Positions 25,252 through 36,650 of a DNA stretch of 64,000 bases are shown here, piece by piece. The notes under the pieces were generated by a model. The model saw nothing but the letters and a program-made list of their open reading frames with translations. It did not search any database and was not told the origin of the DNA. The DNA comes from Begonia masoniana (taxonomy: Eukaryota; Streptophyta; Magnoliopsida; Cucurbitales; Begoniaceae), in NCBI GenBank assembly GCA_022432975.1, contig CM039511.1:19804557-19868556 (forward strand), in the 5' to 3' direction. Made by a program: the position numbers and the translations under genes. Position 1 is the first letter of the stretch. Each line of letters opens with the position of its first letter.

Positions 25252-26241
25252 ATAGTTAGCTTCCAACCCCCTGGTAGTTCGAGACACACCTTTCAAGCTT
25301 CAAGGAAGAGTAAGGAAATGTCTGTGATGACTTCTATTAACACAAGACCTTCCCTATGTGGAGAGTATTTGTGCTTCTTAGCTAGCATTTTAGACACACA
25401 GCTTGTAGGAAAAGCAAATCCTCAGAATGTCCTAATTGTCCAAGACTTCCCCGAAGTATTCTTAGATGACCTTCCTGGTTTGCCGCCAGATAGGGAAACT
25501 GAATTTGTTGTTGATGTTTACCTTGGAGCCGAGCCTGTGTCTAAGAATCCGTATAGACTAGCACCAACAGAACTTAAGGAACTGAAGAAGCAGTTAGAGG
25601 ATCTGCTGGAGAAAGGATTCATAAACCCTAGTTTTTCACCATGGGGCGCACCTGTCCTTTTTGTCAAAAAGAAAGATGGATCAATGCGTATGTGCATTGA
25701 TTATAAAGAATTGAACAAGTTAACTGTCAAGAATAAGTATCCATTGCCGAGGATTGACGATTTATTTGACCAACTTAATGGTGCAAGAGTTTTCTCTAAG
25801 ATTGACCTTAGGTCTAGTTATTACCAGTTAAAAGTCAAATCTGAAGATATTCCTAAGACAACCTTTCGCACAAGGTATGGACATTATGAGTTTTTGGTTA
25901 TGTCTTTTGGATTGACTAATGCGCCAACAGCATTCATGGATCTCATGAATAGGGCGTTTCATGAATACTTAGATAAATTTGTCATAGTATTCATTGATGA
26001 TATTTTAATTTATTCCCGTTCCAAGGACGAGCATGCTAGACACCTGACCTTGGTGTTGGAAGTATTAAAACAGCACCAACTTTACGCCAAATTTTCTAAG
26101 TGTGAGTTTTGGTTGGACCAAGTTCACTTCTTAGGACATGTTATCTCTAGAGATGGGATATCCGTTGATCCAGCTAAGGTTCAAGCAGTTAAGGAATGGC
26201 CCCAACCAAGGAATGCTACTGATATTCGAAGTTTCCTTTGA
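25252..26241 (+). pseudogene. Reverse transcriptase domain, element B
   Basis: Contains [71 protein letters not shown] and the catalytic FIDDILIYS box, in the usual Ty3/gypsy order. DLRSSYYQ has Ser where G has Gly. It ends at a TGA (about 26239-26241) that replaces the Gly codon before LAGYYRKFI. Together with the other stops, it is not expressible as one protein. Confidence 0.92.
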
Positions 26242-27462
26242 TTAGCAGGATATTATAGAAAATTTATTGAGGGATTTTCAAAGATTGCTACACCTCTTAC
26301 TAAGTTAACAAGGAAAAATGTGATGTATAGATGGACTGAGGAATGTGAGCATAGCTTTCAGACCTTGAAACATAAACTGATAAATGCTCCAATTCTGACC
26401 CTTCTTGTCAATAATAGTAAGTTTAGCATTTACTGTGATGCTTCCAAGATTGGTCTTGGATGTGTGTTAATGCAAGATGGTAAAGTAATAGCTTATGCCT
26501 CTAGACAGTTGAAAACTCATGAGAAGAATTACCCTACCCATGACTTAGAACTAGCTGCTGTTGTATTTGCACTTAAGATTTGGAGGGATTACTTGTATGG
26601 ACAGTCTTGCGAGATATTTTCAGACCATAAAAGTCTGAAGTATATTTTCACACAGAAAGAATTGAATATGAGGCAACGTCGGTGGTTAGAATTTGTCAAG
26701 GACTATGACTTTGAAATAAAATATCATCCTGGCAAGGAAAATGTGGCGGCAGATGCCTTGAGTAGAGTAACAACATCAACCCCAACTATGGTTTTCAGTA
26801 TGCCATTAGCTTTAGAGTCAGAATTCCTAAAGTTTAATCTAGAGGCAGTATCCAGTGTATTAGCTATACTTTCAGCCATAACCTTAAAGCCTACCATTCT
26901 GGAGAAAATAAAGGAAGCCCAGACGAATGATGATGAGTGTAATAAGTACAAGTCAAGCATGGATTCTACGGACAAGTCAGATTTTAACCACTCCACCGAT
27001 GGAATCCTTAAGTTTAGAAATAGATGGTTTGTTCCTGCCATTAAGGAACTTCGTGATGAGATCCTTTTTGAGGCACACTCTTCCAGGTTCTCTGTTCACC
27101 CTGGGAGCACCAAGATGTACAAGGATCTTAAACAGCATTATTGGTGGCCAAGCATGAAGAGAAGTGTGGCAGAATATGTAGGATCGTGTTTGTGCTGTCA
27201 GCGGATTAAGGCCGAGCATCAGATACCCTCTGGAGCATTGCAACCCTTACCAGTTCCTGAATGGAAATGGGAACAGATAACGATGGATTTTGTTGTTGGA
27301 TTACCCAGGACAGCAAGGGGACATGATGCAATTTGGGTTATAGTTGACCGTCTAACCAAATCTGCTCATTTTCTGCCAATTAAAATAACTTACTCGATGG
27401 ATCAGCTTGCCAAATTGTACATGCAAGAGATTGTTAGATTGCATGGGTTCCTTGTACCATAG
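26242..27462 (+). pseudogene. RNase H and integrase N-terminal/core domains, element B
   Basis: After the stop the frame gives [12 protein letters not shown] (RT thumb), RNase H motifs ([40 protein letters not shown]), then integrase with an HHCC-type region ([10 protein letters not shown] ... [13 protein letters not shown]) and the first catalytic Asp region ([25 protein letters not shown]). A frameshift near 27450, at HGFLVP, ends this frame before the second catalytic Asp. Confidence 0.92.
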
Positions 27463-28325
27463 TTTCAGATCGGGATTCTAGATTCACATCTAAGTTTTGG
27501 AAGAGTTTACACAAAGCTATGGGAACACAGCTTAGTTTTAGCATAGCTTTTCACCCTCAAACTGATGGACAGTTCGAAAGAACCATCCAAACATTAGAGG
27601 ATATGCTTCGTGCATGTGTGTTAGACTTTCAAGGTTCCTGGAGCAAGCACCTACCCTTAGTAGAATTTTCTTATAATAACAGTTTTCAGACAACAATAGG
27701 AATGGCACCGTATGAAGCATTGTATGGGCGAAAATGCAGATCACCTTTGTACTGGGATGAAGTTGGAGAAGTGCAGTTGCTTGGTCTTGACCTTGTGCAA
27801 CAAACTTTTGAGAAGGTTGCCCTCATCCGTCAGAGAATTTTGACAGCACAGAGTCGACAGAAGAGTTATGAAGATTGCAGGCGTAGAGAGTTAGAATTTG
27901 TGATCGGTGATGAAGTTTTTCTCAAGGTGTCACCATTCAAAGGAGTTGCGAGATTTGGGAAGAGAGGAAAGTTGAACCCCAGATTCATTGGACCATTCTC
28001 GATCTTGAAAAGGGTTGGGAAGACAGTCTACCAGTTACAGCTACCAACCTCTATGGAAGGAATCCATGATGTGTTTCATATCTCCATGCTTAAGAAGTGT
28101 GTACGAGATCCTTCTCAGATTGTGGAACAGCAGAGTATTGAAGTTCACCCTACTCTTACATATGAGGAGAAACCTGTAAGGATCTTAGACTATGCAGTGA
28201 AGGTTTTGTGCAACAAAGAGGTTCCACTAGTGAAAGTCTTATGGCACAACCAGAACGTAGAGGAGACAACATGGGAGCGCCAGCAAGACATGTTGGACCA
28301 ATACCCAGAATTATTCAGGTACTGA
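27459..28325 (+). pseudogene. Integrase C-terminal part with chromodomain, element B
   Basis: Continues pol in the shifted frame: the second catalytic Asp region (SDRDSRF near 27466), [20 protein letters not shown] with the catalytic Glu, the [16 protein letters not shown] module, and a C-terminal chromodomain-like stretch ([31 protein letters not shown]). Chromodomains steer these elements to heterochromatin, which fits the nested pattern here. It ends at TGA 28323-28325, 35 bp before the 3' LTR. Confidence 0.9.
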
Positions 28326-28347
28326 ATTTTGAGGACAAAATTCATTT

Positions 28348-28359
28348 AAGGTGGGTAGA
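28348..28359 (+). promoter_or_regulatory. Polypurine tract, element B
   Basis: AAGGTGGGTAGA directly before the 3' LTR start TGTAACACCCGG at 28361, after GAGGACAAAATTCA. The G element has AAGGAGGGTAGA at 55149-55160. Confidence 0.85.
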
Positions 28360-28360
28360 T

Positions 28361-31300
28361 TGTAACACCCGGTTCTATCGAACCAGCTCTTTTATTATTA
28401 ATGGTATACACCTGATTAATCAATAATTTAAGTAGGGTTAGACAAGGGCACTAGAGTAAATTTACAATTTTCAAAAGTGGATAACGTATTTAAGGAAAGA
28501 GGTTGGGTTTAATACACTATAGCCGCCACCAATTTCATACTTTTCCTCTTCGGGTTTTCAGCTCAAGCAGCCGAGCTCTCTAGGCCATTTTCCTCGCCCG
28601 ATTCTCCTTCAACTTAGGTAAGTTTTCCTCATTTCTCTTAAGATATAGTGGTTAGTTACCTGAGGGAGTACAATGTGAGGATTTTGAAGGTGCTGAGATT
28701 GAGCGTAGGTTCGGGTTCTTAGAGATAAATGGGATTACACGGGTAGCAGAGTTTCAAATCGGTTTCCTCAATCTTATTATTGATTTTTGGTAAGGTCTAG
28801 TGAGAGTTGAATTAATGTATTGCCATAAACTTAGGTAAGCGAGCTTTCGGAGTAGTTGAAACCGAGCATCACCAGGAGAGCCAGGTAAGTAAAGTTTGCT
28901 TGTGCCTTCGGGCCTACAACACAAAACATTAGGGTTTGTTTGCTAGAATGTGTTGGTATGTCATGCATCATGTTTTAAAAATAAACGAAAATGAATTTGA
29001 ATGCATGTCAGCATGGTGAGGATTGAATATATTGAAACAGTTATGTGAATCAGTTTTACTGTTAAGGGAACTAATCCACCCTTTAATGAGACAGTGGATA
29101 TTTATACTTTGGGAGAATTGATCCAACTTCCAATTTCACAGGGGGATCTGAACATGTGAATCAGATTTACTGTTAAGGGAACTAATCAACTCCTTAATGA
29201 GACAGTGAATATTTATACTTTGGGAGGGTTGATCCGACTCCCAACTTCACAGGGGGATCTGAACAGAAACAAAGCATGAACAACTGAGTTGAGAAAGTAG
29301 AAATTGCATGTTTAGGAATTTATATTTCAGTGTTTCATTTCATTATTGCTTTACTTACTTAGCATTAGGCTAATAGATGAGTTTTGTGATGTAGGTGAAG
29401 AAGTGATAGCAGGTGTGAGTTAACTGAGTCTGCTGAGGAATAGATTAGTTTTGGAGTGCATCTTTGCAGCAATCTGGCAGCTGATGGTGGCGGTTTAACT
29501 GATGTCAGTTGGTGTGAAGTTAAGTTGACAGCGTTTCAAATTTAGTGTGTGAAGTTTTCATGACAGTAGTGGTTTTCAAATATCTTCGAAATATGTTCTT
29601 TTGCGCTTTCTAATAATAGTATTGGTTAGGGTTAAATGCGATTTTACTGAATTCGAGTAATGTAAGGGTTGTTGACATTAATGGTTTTAGTGAAGTACCT
29701 TCCCGTTAGAGATTTGTCGTTTAGTGACCGGTGGATGTCGTGTGATAATCCACCGGAAGATGTAGGAAGTGTTTTGTCGTTTAGTGACCGGTGGATGTCG
29801 TGTGATAATCCACCGGAAGATGTAGGAAGTGTTTTGTCGTTTAGTGACCGGTGGATGTCGTGTGATAATCCACCGGAAGATGTAGGAAGTGTTTTGTCGT
29901 TTAGTGACCGGTGGATGTCGTGTGATAATCCACCGGAAGATGTAGGAAGTGTTTTGTCGTTTAGTGACCGGTGGATGTCGTGTGATAATCCACCGGAAGA
30001 TGTAGGAAGTGTTTTGTCGTTTAGTGACCGGTGGATGTCGTGTGATAATCCACCGGAAGATGTAGGAAGTGTTTTGTCGTTTAGTGACCGGTGGATGTCG
30101 TGTGATAATCCACCGGAAGATGTAGGAAGTGTTTTGTCGTTTAGTGACCGGTGGATGTCGTGTGATAATCCACCGGAAGATGTAGGAAGTGTTTTGTCGT
30201 TTAGTGACCGGTGGATGTCGTGTGATAATCCACCGGAAGATGTAGGAAGTGTTTTGTCGTTTAGTGACCGGTGGATGTCGTGTGATAATCCACCGGAAGA
30301 TGTAGGAAGTGTTTTGTCGTTTAGTGACCGGTGGATGTCGTGTGATAATCCACCGGAAGATGTAGGAAGTGTTTTGTCGTTTAGTGACCGGTGGATGTCG
30401 TGTGATAATCCACCGGAAGATGTAGGAAGTGTTTTGTCGTTTAGTGACCGGTGGATGTCGTGTGATAATCCACCGGAAGATGTAGGAAGTGTTTTGTCGT
30501 TTAGTGACCGGTGGATGTCGTGTGATAATCCACCGGAAGATGTAGGAAGTGTTTTGTCGTTTAGTGACCGGTGGATGTCGTGTGATAATCCACCGGAAGA
30601 TGTAGGAAGTGTTTTGTCGTTTAGTGACCGGTGGATGTCGTGTGATAATCCACCGGAAGATGTAGGAAGTGTTTTGTCGTTTAGTGACCGGTGGATGTCG
30701 TGTGATAATCCACCGGAAGATGTAGGAAGTGTTTTGTCGTTTAGTGACCGGTGGATGTCGTGTGATAATCCACCGGAAGATGTAGGAAGTGTTTTGTCGT
30801 TTAGTGACCGGTGGATGTCGTGTGATAATCCACCGGAAGATGTAGGAAGTGTTTTGTCGTTTAGTGACCGGTGGATGTCGTGTGATAATCCACCGGAAGA
30901 TGTAGGAAGTGTTTTGTCGTTTAGTGACCGGTGGATGTCGTGTGATAATCCACCGGAAGATGTAGGAAGTGTTTTGTCGTTTAGTGACCGGTGGATGTCG
31001 TGTGATAATCCACCGGAAGATGTAGGAAGTGTTTTGTCGTTTAGTGACCGGTGGATGTCGTGTGATAATCCACCGGAAGATGTAGGAAGTGTTTTGTCGT
31101 TTAGTGACCGGTGGATGTCGTGTGATAATCCACCGGAAGATGTAGGAAGTGTTTTGTCGTTTAGTGACCGGTGGATGTCGTGTGAAAACCCGTCGGATGA
31201 TGTAGAGAGTCTCTTGTCGTTTAGTGACCGGTGGATGTCGTGTGATAATCCACCGGAAGATGTAGGAAGTGTTTTGTCGTTTAGTGACCGGTGGATGTCG

Positions 31301-31407
31301 TGTGATAATCCACCGGAAGATGTAGGAGTGTTTTGTCGTTTAGTGACCGGTGGATGTCGTGTGATAATCCACCGGAAGATGTAAGGAGTGTTTTGTCGTT
31401 TAGTGAC
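28361..31407 (+). mobile_element. 3' LTR of element B (truncated)
   Basis: Nearly identical to the 5' LTR for the first ~1.3 kb, but with the normal CTTCGAAATATG in place of the first poly-G run. Beyond 29716 it is a 60-bp satellite. The final ~450 bp and the GTTACA end seen at 23686 are absent; the sequence passes into family C satellite at about 31408. Confidence 0.85.
29716..31407. repeat. 60-bp satellite (about 28 copies) in B 3' LTR
   Basis: Exact 60-bp periodicity; most units are identical. Each unit has the inverted repeat CCGGTGGAT / ATCCACCGG with an 11-nt loop (first at 29728-29756). One variant unit (31161-31220) with CCGTCGGATGATG matches the sequence next to the second poly-G run in the 5' LTR. 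The 571-codon frame is a by-product of the unit length. Confidence 0.97.
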
Positions 31408-32300
31408 GGTGGATGTTGAGTGTTACTGTTCACCGGTAGATGTTGTCTATCGGTGGATGTTGAGTGTTACTGTTCACCGGTAGATGTTGTCTATCGGTGG
31501 ATGTTGAGTGTTACTGTTCACCGGTAGATGTTGTCTATCGGTGGATGTTGAGTGTTACTGTTCACCGGTAGATGTTGTCTATCGGTGGATGTTGAGTGTT
31601 ACTGTTCACCGGTAGATGTTGTCTATCGGTGGATGTTGAGTGTTACTGTTCACCGGTAGATGTTGTCTATCGGTGGATGTTGAGTGTTACTGTTCACCGG
31701 TAGATGTTGTCTATCGGTGGATGTTGAGTGTTACTGTTCACCGGTAGATGTTGTCTATCGGTGGATGTTGAGTGTTACTGTTCACCGGTAGATGTTGTCT
31801 ATCGGTGGATGTTGAGTGTTACTGTTCACCGGTAGATGTTGTCTATCGGTGGATGTTGAGTGTTACTGTTCACCGGTAGATGTTGTCTATCGGTGGATGT
31901 TGAGTGTTACTGTTCACCGGTAGATGTTGTCTATCGGTGGATGTTGAGTGTTACTGTTCACCGGTAGATGTTGTCTATCGGTGGATGTTGAGTGTTACTG
32001 TTCACCGGTAGATGTTGTCTATCGGTGGATGTTGAGTGTTACTGTTCACCGGTAGATGTTGTCTATCGGTGGATGTTGAGTGTTACTGTTCACCGGTAGA
32101 TGTTGTCTATCGGTGGATGTTGAGTGTTACTGTTCACCGGTAGATGTTGTCTATCGGTGGATGTTGAGTGTTACTGTTCACCGGTAGATGTTGTCTATCG
32201 GTGGATGTTGAGTCTATCGGTGGATGTTTGAGTGTTACTGTTCACCGGTAGATGTTGTCTATCGGTGGATGTTGAGTATACTATTCACCGGTAGATGTTG
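31408..32300. repeat. 44-bp higher-order satellite in C copy 2
   Basis: About 18 near-perfect 44-bp units, each made of a 17-bp part (GTCTATCGGTGGATGTT) and a 27-bp part containing GAGTGTTACTGTTCACCGG. The parts are the two unit types mixed irregularly in C copy 1. Some decayed units follow up to about 32300. Confidence 0.93.
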
Positions 32301-32860
32301 GGTGATAGAGTCGACTGTTACTGTGAGCAGTAGATGTGAGTAGTCGACGTGTCATCGACAGATGTGAGCGGTGGGTGTGAGCGGTAGATGTGAGAAGTCG
32401 ACATGTCGTTCGGCTGACGTGAGCGGTGGATGTTGGTAACAGAAGATGTCTTTTGTTTCTACTTCTACCGCTGACACTGTTTTAGCGGTGATTCTTCTAT
32501 TTCCGTTTCTACTGCCGAGACTATTCTGTCTCTATTTCTACCGCTGGAACTATTCAACGGTAGATGTGTTCTGTTTTCCTTTTGTCTTCTTTCAACCAAC
32601 TGTGTAACGCCCGGTTTTACGGGATTTTATAATTCCATAATATAATGGCATTTTTATACATATGTCAAATTAAGTCCATTTTGCAAGCAGAAAGTGTTAT
32701 TAGAATCCTAATGATTTATATGGATTTTAGGAGAAATACGGAATTTAACAAAATTCGACTGGTCGAAAACACGGGAGGGCAAAACGGTAAATGTAAATTG
32801 TATTAATGTTAATAGGAATTATAATTATAATTATTATTATTAATAATAATAATAATAAAA

Positions 32861-32888
32861 CAACAGAATGGCATTCGCCATTCTGTTG
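32861..32888 (+). other. 12-bp stem hairpin in D LTR
   Basis: CAACAGAATGGC (32861-32872) and GCCATTCTGTTG (32877-32888) are perfect complements around ATTC, directly after an AT-only tract. It is in the same position as the A hairpin at 6641-6668 but of largely different sequence. Confidence 0.75.
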
Positions 32889-34812
32889 CTCGAGCCCGAC
32901 GCCGAGAGAGGAGAGGGAGACAACGGCGACGAGCGACATCCCTCCTCCGACGAACACCGGCGACTCCGGTGTTCTCCGGCCAGACAATGGCGACGAGAGG
33001 CTCCGGCCTGTCTCCGCGCACGAACCGATGGTAAGCCTCGGTTTTCTCCCTGTTTTCGGTTCTGTCTTGGCCGAGGGTGATGAGCGAATTTAAGCTCCGA
33101 TCACCGGCCGTTTTTGGGAGTTCTCGGCATGGGTTTGTCGACCCTTGGACCAGCAATGGTTGCCGAGTTGTGAGGAGCTCAATTTGAGCGAAAAACAGAG
33201 AAGCCCGATTTGGGGCATTTCGGTTTTGGTGTGTGTAGCTCGGGATTTTGGTTCGATTATTATAAATTAAAGGTGTGGGTGGTCGATTGGTGATGTATTG
33301 GGTGGAATTTGATGGAAAATCGAAATGGGGGAAATTTCCAGGTTAGGGGCAGTTCGGGTTTTGCTGTATTTGACCTAGCTACCGTCGTTTGTTTTAAAAT
33401 TTCTATTGACAGGTTAAAATAGGTTATTAGAGGAGTACGTGGCCGTTGGAAATCGTTTGATTCTGATATCCGACGCAAAAGTTACGCGCGTTCGAAGTTT
33501 CGGGTCGGTTTTACCGAACCCAAATTAGTGGCCCGTTTAGTTAGGTTTTAGTTGGATTAGGCTAGAAATAGTAGTTTGAGAGTAAATTGGTGAAGGTAAG
33601 CGTGATTTTAATGAAGCTTGAATGTTTGTCATAGGTCGAGCCATAGGCGACGAGATGTGCCAAAACCAACGAACTACGGACGACAGGTAAGTTCTCGTGA
33701 TCTTTTCTGGCCGATTGGCCTACACCGTACGTCGTGGTTGTCTCGAGGAGTTTTGGAGACGTGTTTCGTTTAATTTGTTTTGGTTTGGTAGTTAGGATTA
33801 GTTGTTTTGTATGTTGTTTGTTTATCGTCCTGATGGTACATATGTGGTTGTTTACTTTGAGATATAAACTGTTCACGCATCACGTGTTTTAAAGAAAAAC
33901 ATGAAAATGAATTTCCGCACGATGTTTTAAAGATAATGCATAGAAAAACAGCCGTAAGGCATACAGTTTACAGGCCGAAAGGCATACAGGCCGAAAAGCA
34001 TACAGTTTACAGGTCACGCGAGGTGGGGCTCAGGCACGGCTGTACGTGTTGTAAACGTGCACCCCCCTTCCTCTAGCTGGAAAGAGTAGTCCGCCCGCTG
34101 GATGAGCTCTCTCCGGTTAGGGGGATAGGATCTCGGTGACACCTACAGTGCATATAAAGTAAAGAAAATAACGCATGGTTTAAAAGCTCACACACATAGC
34201 ATGCATTTGCATTTACGAGAGCTTGCTGAGATTTTTATCTCATAGTGTGATGTATGGTGTAGGTGACTATGAGGAAACAGGTGAGGATGAGATCCCTCCA
34301 CCTGAGGAGTGATCCAGTTGACGGAGGATGGCTTGCGGTGGTGTGTTGCGCAGTCGATGCTTGGCCTGACCCGTGGGGAAATATGTACGTGTTTTGAGGG
34401 TATCGGGACATTTTGGGCTAATGGTGAATTAAATAGATTTATTGTATAGATATAAAGATTTTAGGGTGTTTGGTTCTGTATAGTCGATAGGTTTAAGTTT
34501 TGATGTTTTGAAATGTTTTGGAAACTGATTTGATAACCGTTTGGGTGATTTCAAAAATAGGTGGATTTGTTTAGGTTTTAAAACATATCCACGCAGTTTG
34601 TTTTTACGAAAACGGATTGTGTTTTTATCGAGTTTTGAGTCGTTATTTTGGGGCGATGGTAAATGAGAAATTGATGGGGTTGTGAGTGAGGTTATGTTGA
34701 ATATGTATGGTTGAATTGTGAAGTTTGGTGTAACAAGTGAAGTGTGAAAGCAGGGAAAGAAGCAGGATGAAAGAGGAAGCAAGTCCTCTGGAAATCGTTT
34801 TCCAGAGGACTT

Positions 34813-35020
34813 GGCGATCGATCGCCAGGGAGGGCGATCGATCGCCCCTCTTGGTATTTTGGATTGCGCTTTGGAAGGAATTTTAGAGCGCATGTCGAAC
34901 GATCGCCCGTGATCGCTCGGTATGGAGGTAAATCGCCAGAGGGGCGATCTGCCAGGTGACTGATCGCCTGGCAGTGATCGCCTGTGGCGATCGATCGCCC
35001 GATTTGGGCGATCGATCGTC
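34813..35020. repeat. GATCGATC palindrome cluster in D LTR
   Basis: Four 14-bp palindromes of type GGCGATCGATCGCC (34813-34826, 34833-34846, 34986-34999, and a variant 35007-35020), with partial copies between them. The cluster lies 260-470 bp before the LTR end, where F, H and G/B have their own palindromic clusters. Confidence 0.85.
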
Positions 35021-35474
35021 CATGGCATTTTGGGACAAAATGTCCCTTCTGCCCTTCTTTTGGCCGATTTCTTAAAATATGTTTTAATTAAATTGTTTTT
35101 AATTGTTTTACTTTAAATTATTTAATCATTTTGTTTTTAATGGTTTAAAACATAGGTTTCAATTTCTGATTCAATTTCAATTTCTATTTCGGTTTATATT
35201 CCGCCTAGAGTTTATTTAAAGTATAGGGATAAAAATATATATATATGTACGGGAAATTGGGTACAGTGTTAGGGTCGTGACAAACTGTCTCTAATATTTT
35301 AATCATTTAATAAATGTTGTTTTATACAAATGGTTTTCCGCTGCAAGTTTTAACGTTTAAAGGGTCAAATTTAGATCGTTGAATGAAATTTTAAAATTTT
35401 CTCAAAATGTCATAGTTCGGTTAAGCATTTTGCGTAGCGAACCGGGTTCTAAAAACTCGGGGCGTTACAATATT

Positions 35475-36382
35475 ACATAATAAATTGAGCAAAATTTCTC
35501 TTGTTTTTTTCTCTCTCCCTTTGTTATTATCAAAAAAGAAAAATCTTGCATTACAAAGATATACCAATTCGAGAAAAATACAAGTATTCTTTCTCACCAA
35601 ATATCATAGTAAACAAGGTGAAAAGAAACATACAAACAAAGTTCAGAGCTATATATCATTAGGCGTCGGAGTAATAAAACCAAAACTTATCAGATAAAAA
35701 ATGAATTCAAAGTTATCAAAACAATACTATATCAAATTTACATAAAAACAAGCATAAATAATCTTGACATATCTTTTCAGATAAGGGTCATCTAAATTGC
35801 ACAAGATGTATGTCTCATTTCTTAAATCTATTATCTATATCCAAAGATATAAAGTTTAAGGATACACTTCCTTTCTAAAAGAAATTTACTCAATATCTCA
35901 TACTAAGCACTAAGAGTTTGCTTTAATTGCTAAACACATCATCCTTATCACAAGCTTCGAAAATCAATTGTTGCTCAACATACAATTTTTCTATTTATAA
36001 ATCCATTTAGGAAGTACTTTTCACAGAAATTTGGTATAAAGTAAACTTCTGATGGCAAGCAAAAGTAAAAAAAAAAAAAAAAAACATTTGAATGGCTTCT
36101 AAACTAGCTATCGATGCAAAAGTTTCCTAAAAAAAATTCTCTTTTCTTGATTATAACCTTTTTGGAATTAGCCTACCATTGTTTCTTACAACTATCTTGT
36201 TTTCATTCAATTTGTTCCTTGAACATCCACCTGGTTCCAATTATTGAGTGTTTTTTTAGGTATTGGTACTGGTTCTTAAACATTGTTTCTTTCAAATCGA
36301 TTTAATTCTTCCTCCATAGCCGTTATCCAATTTTCATTAATTTTGGCCTCATCAAAATTATTAATTCAACTTGAGAGGTAAG
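35475..36382 (-). pseudogene. Ty1/copia pol remnant (reverse transcriptase part) and 3' region
   Basis: Read on the minus strand, about 36360 to 36270 encodes NNFDEAKINENWITAMEEEL, the usual start of the copia RT domain. Next come IGTRWMFKEQIE (about 36210), then VKSTFLNGFIN (about 36015) and YEILSKFLLER (about 35885) in shifting frames. A copia-like 3' feature, TTTTTGATAATAACAAAGGG then a purine run, lies near 35510-35540. Stops and frameshifts are frequent, so it is old. It is the downstream half of the copia element whose upstream part resumes after H at 59240. Confidence 0.7.
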
Positions 36383-36481
36383 TGTAACACCCAAAAAAAA
36401 ATTCTATAAAATGCGTAACCTTAGTCTAGGTTACATTATGAATATTTAATGTTAATTTAGAGTTTCCTTAAGTCATGGAAT

Positions 36482-36650
36482 GGAAAGTGAGAAATTTGAA
36501 GAGGAACCCTAGAGGAAGCCCTAGAGTTAAGTGGTTAGAAGTTTATGGAGTTGAATTTATTTAAAAGCAATCAAATTAGAAAGAGAGAATTAGAGAGAAA
36601 ATAAAAAGATAAGGTGGTTGTTTAATGAAGTAGTTGTTTTAATGTAAATG
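36482..36650 (+). repeat. 169-bp target duplication of G, left copy
   Basis: This H-LTR segment (GGAAAGTGAGAAATTTGAAG ... AATGTAAATG) recurs at 57593-57761 on the other side of element G, with about one mismatch. It replaces the 5-bp duplication expected from integrase. Confidence 0.9.

Larger units (their letters stand above)
32603..35282 (+). mobile_element. Solo LTR D (nested in C copy 2)
   Basis: Starts TGTAACGCCCGG and ends GGGTCGTGACA, with target duplication AACTG at 32598-32602 and 35283-35287. The unoccupied version of the site is visible at about 16322-16346 in C copy 1 (CAACCAATTGTCTC). At 2680 bp it is related to the A LTR. Modules: donor near 33031, exon-like block 33635-33686, hairpin GGCC-GATT-GGCC at 33709-33720, and GNRA-type hairpins GCC-GTAA-GGC (33951-33960) and GCC-GAAA-GGC (33974-33983). 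Confidence 0.93.

Noticed and set aside
29669..31384. 571-codon frame with a 20-residue repeat
   Set aside because: Product of the 60-bp satellite; it has no start context, no homologue that I recognise, and lies in the LTR of B.
34813..35020. Cloning-site or vector contamination suggested by dense restriction-like palindromes
   Set aside because: The motifs are embedded in a TSD-flanked LTR, and different families have different palindromes at the same place.
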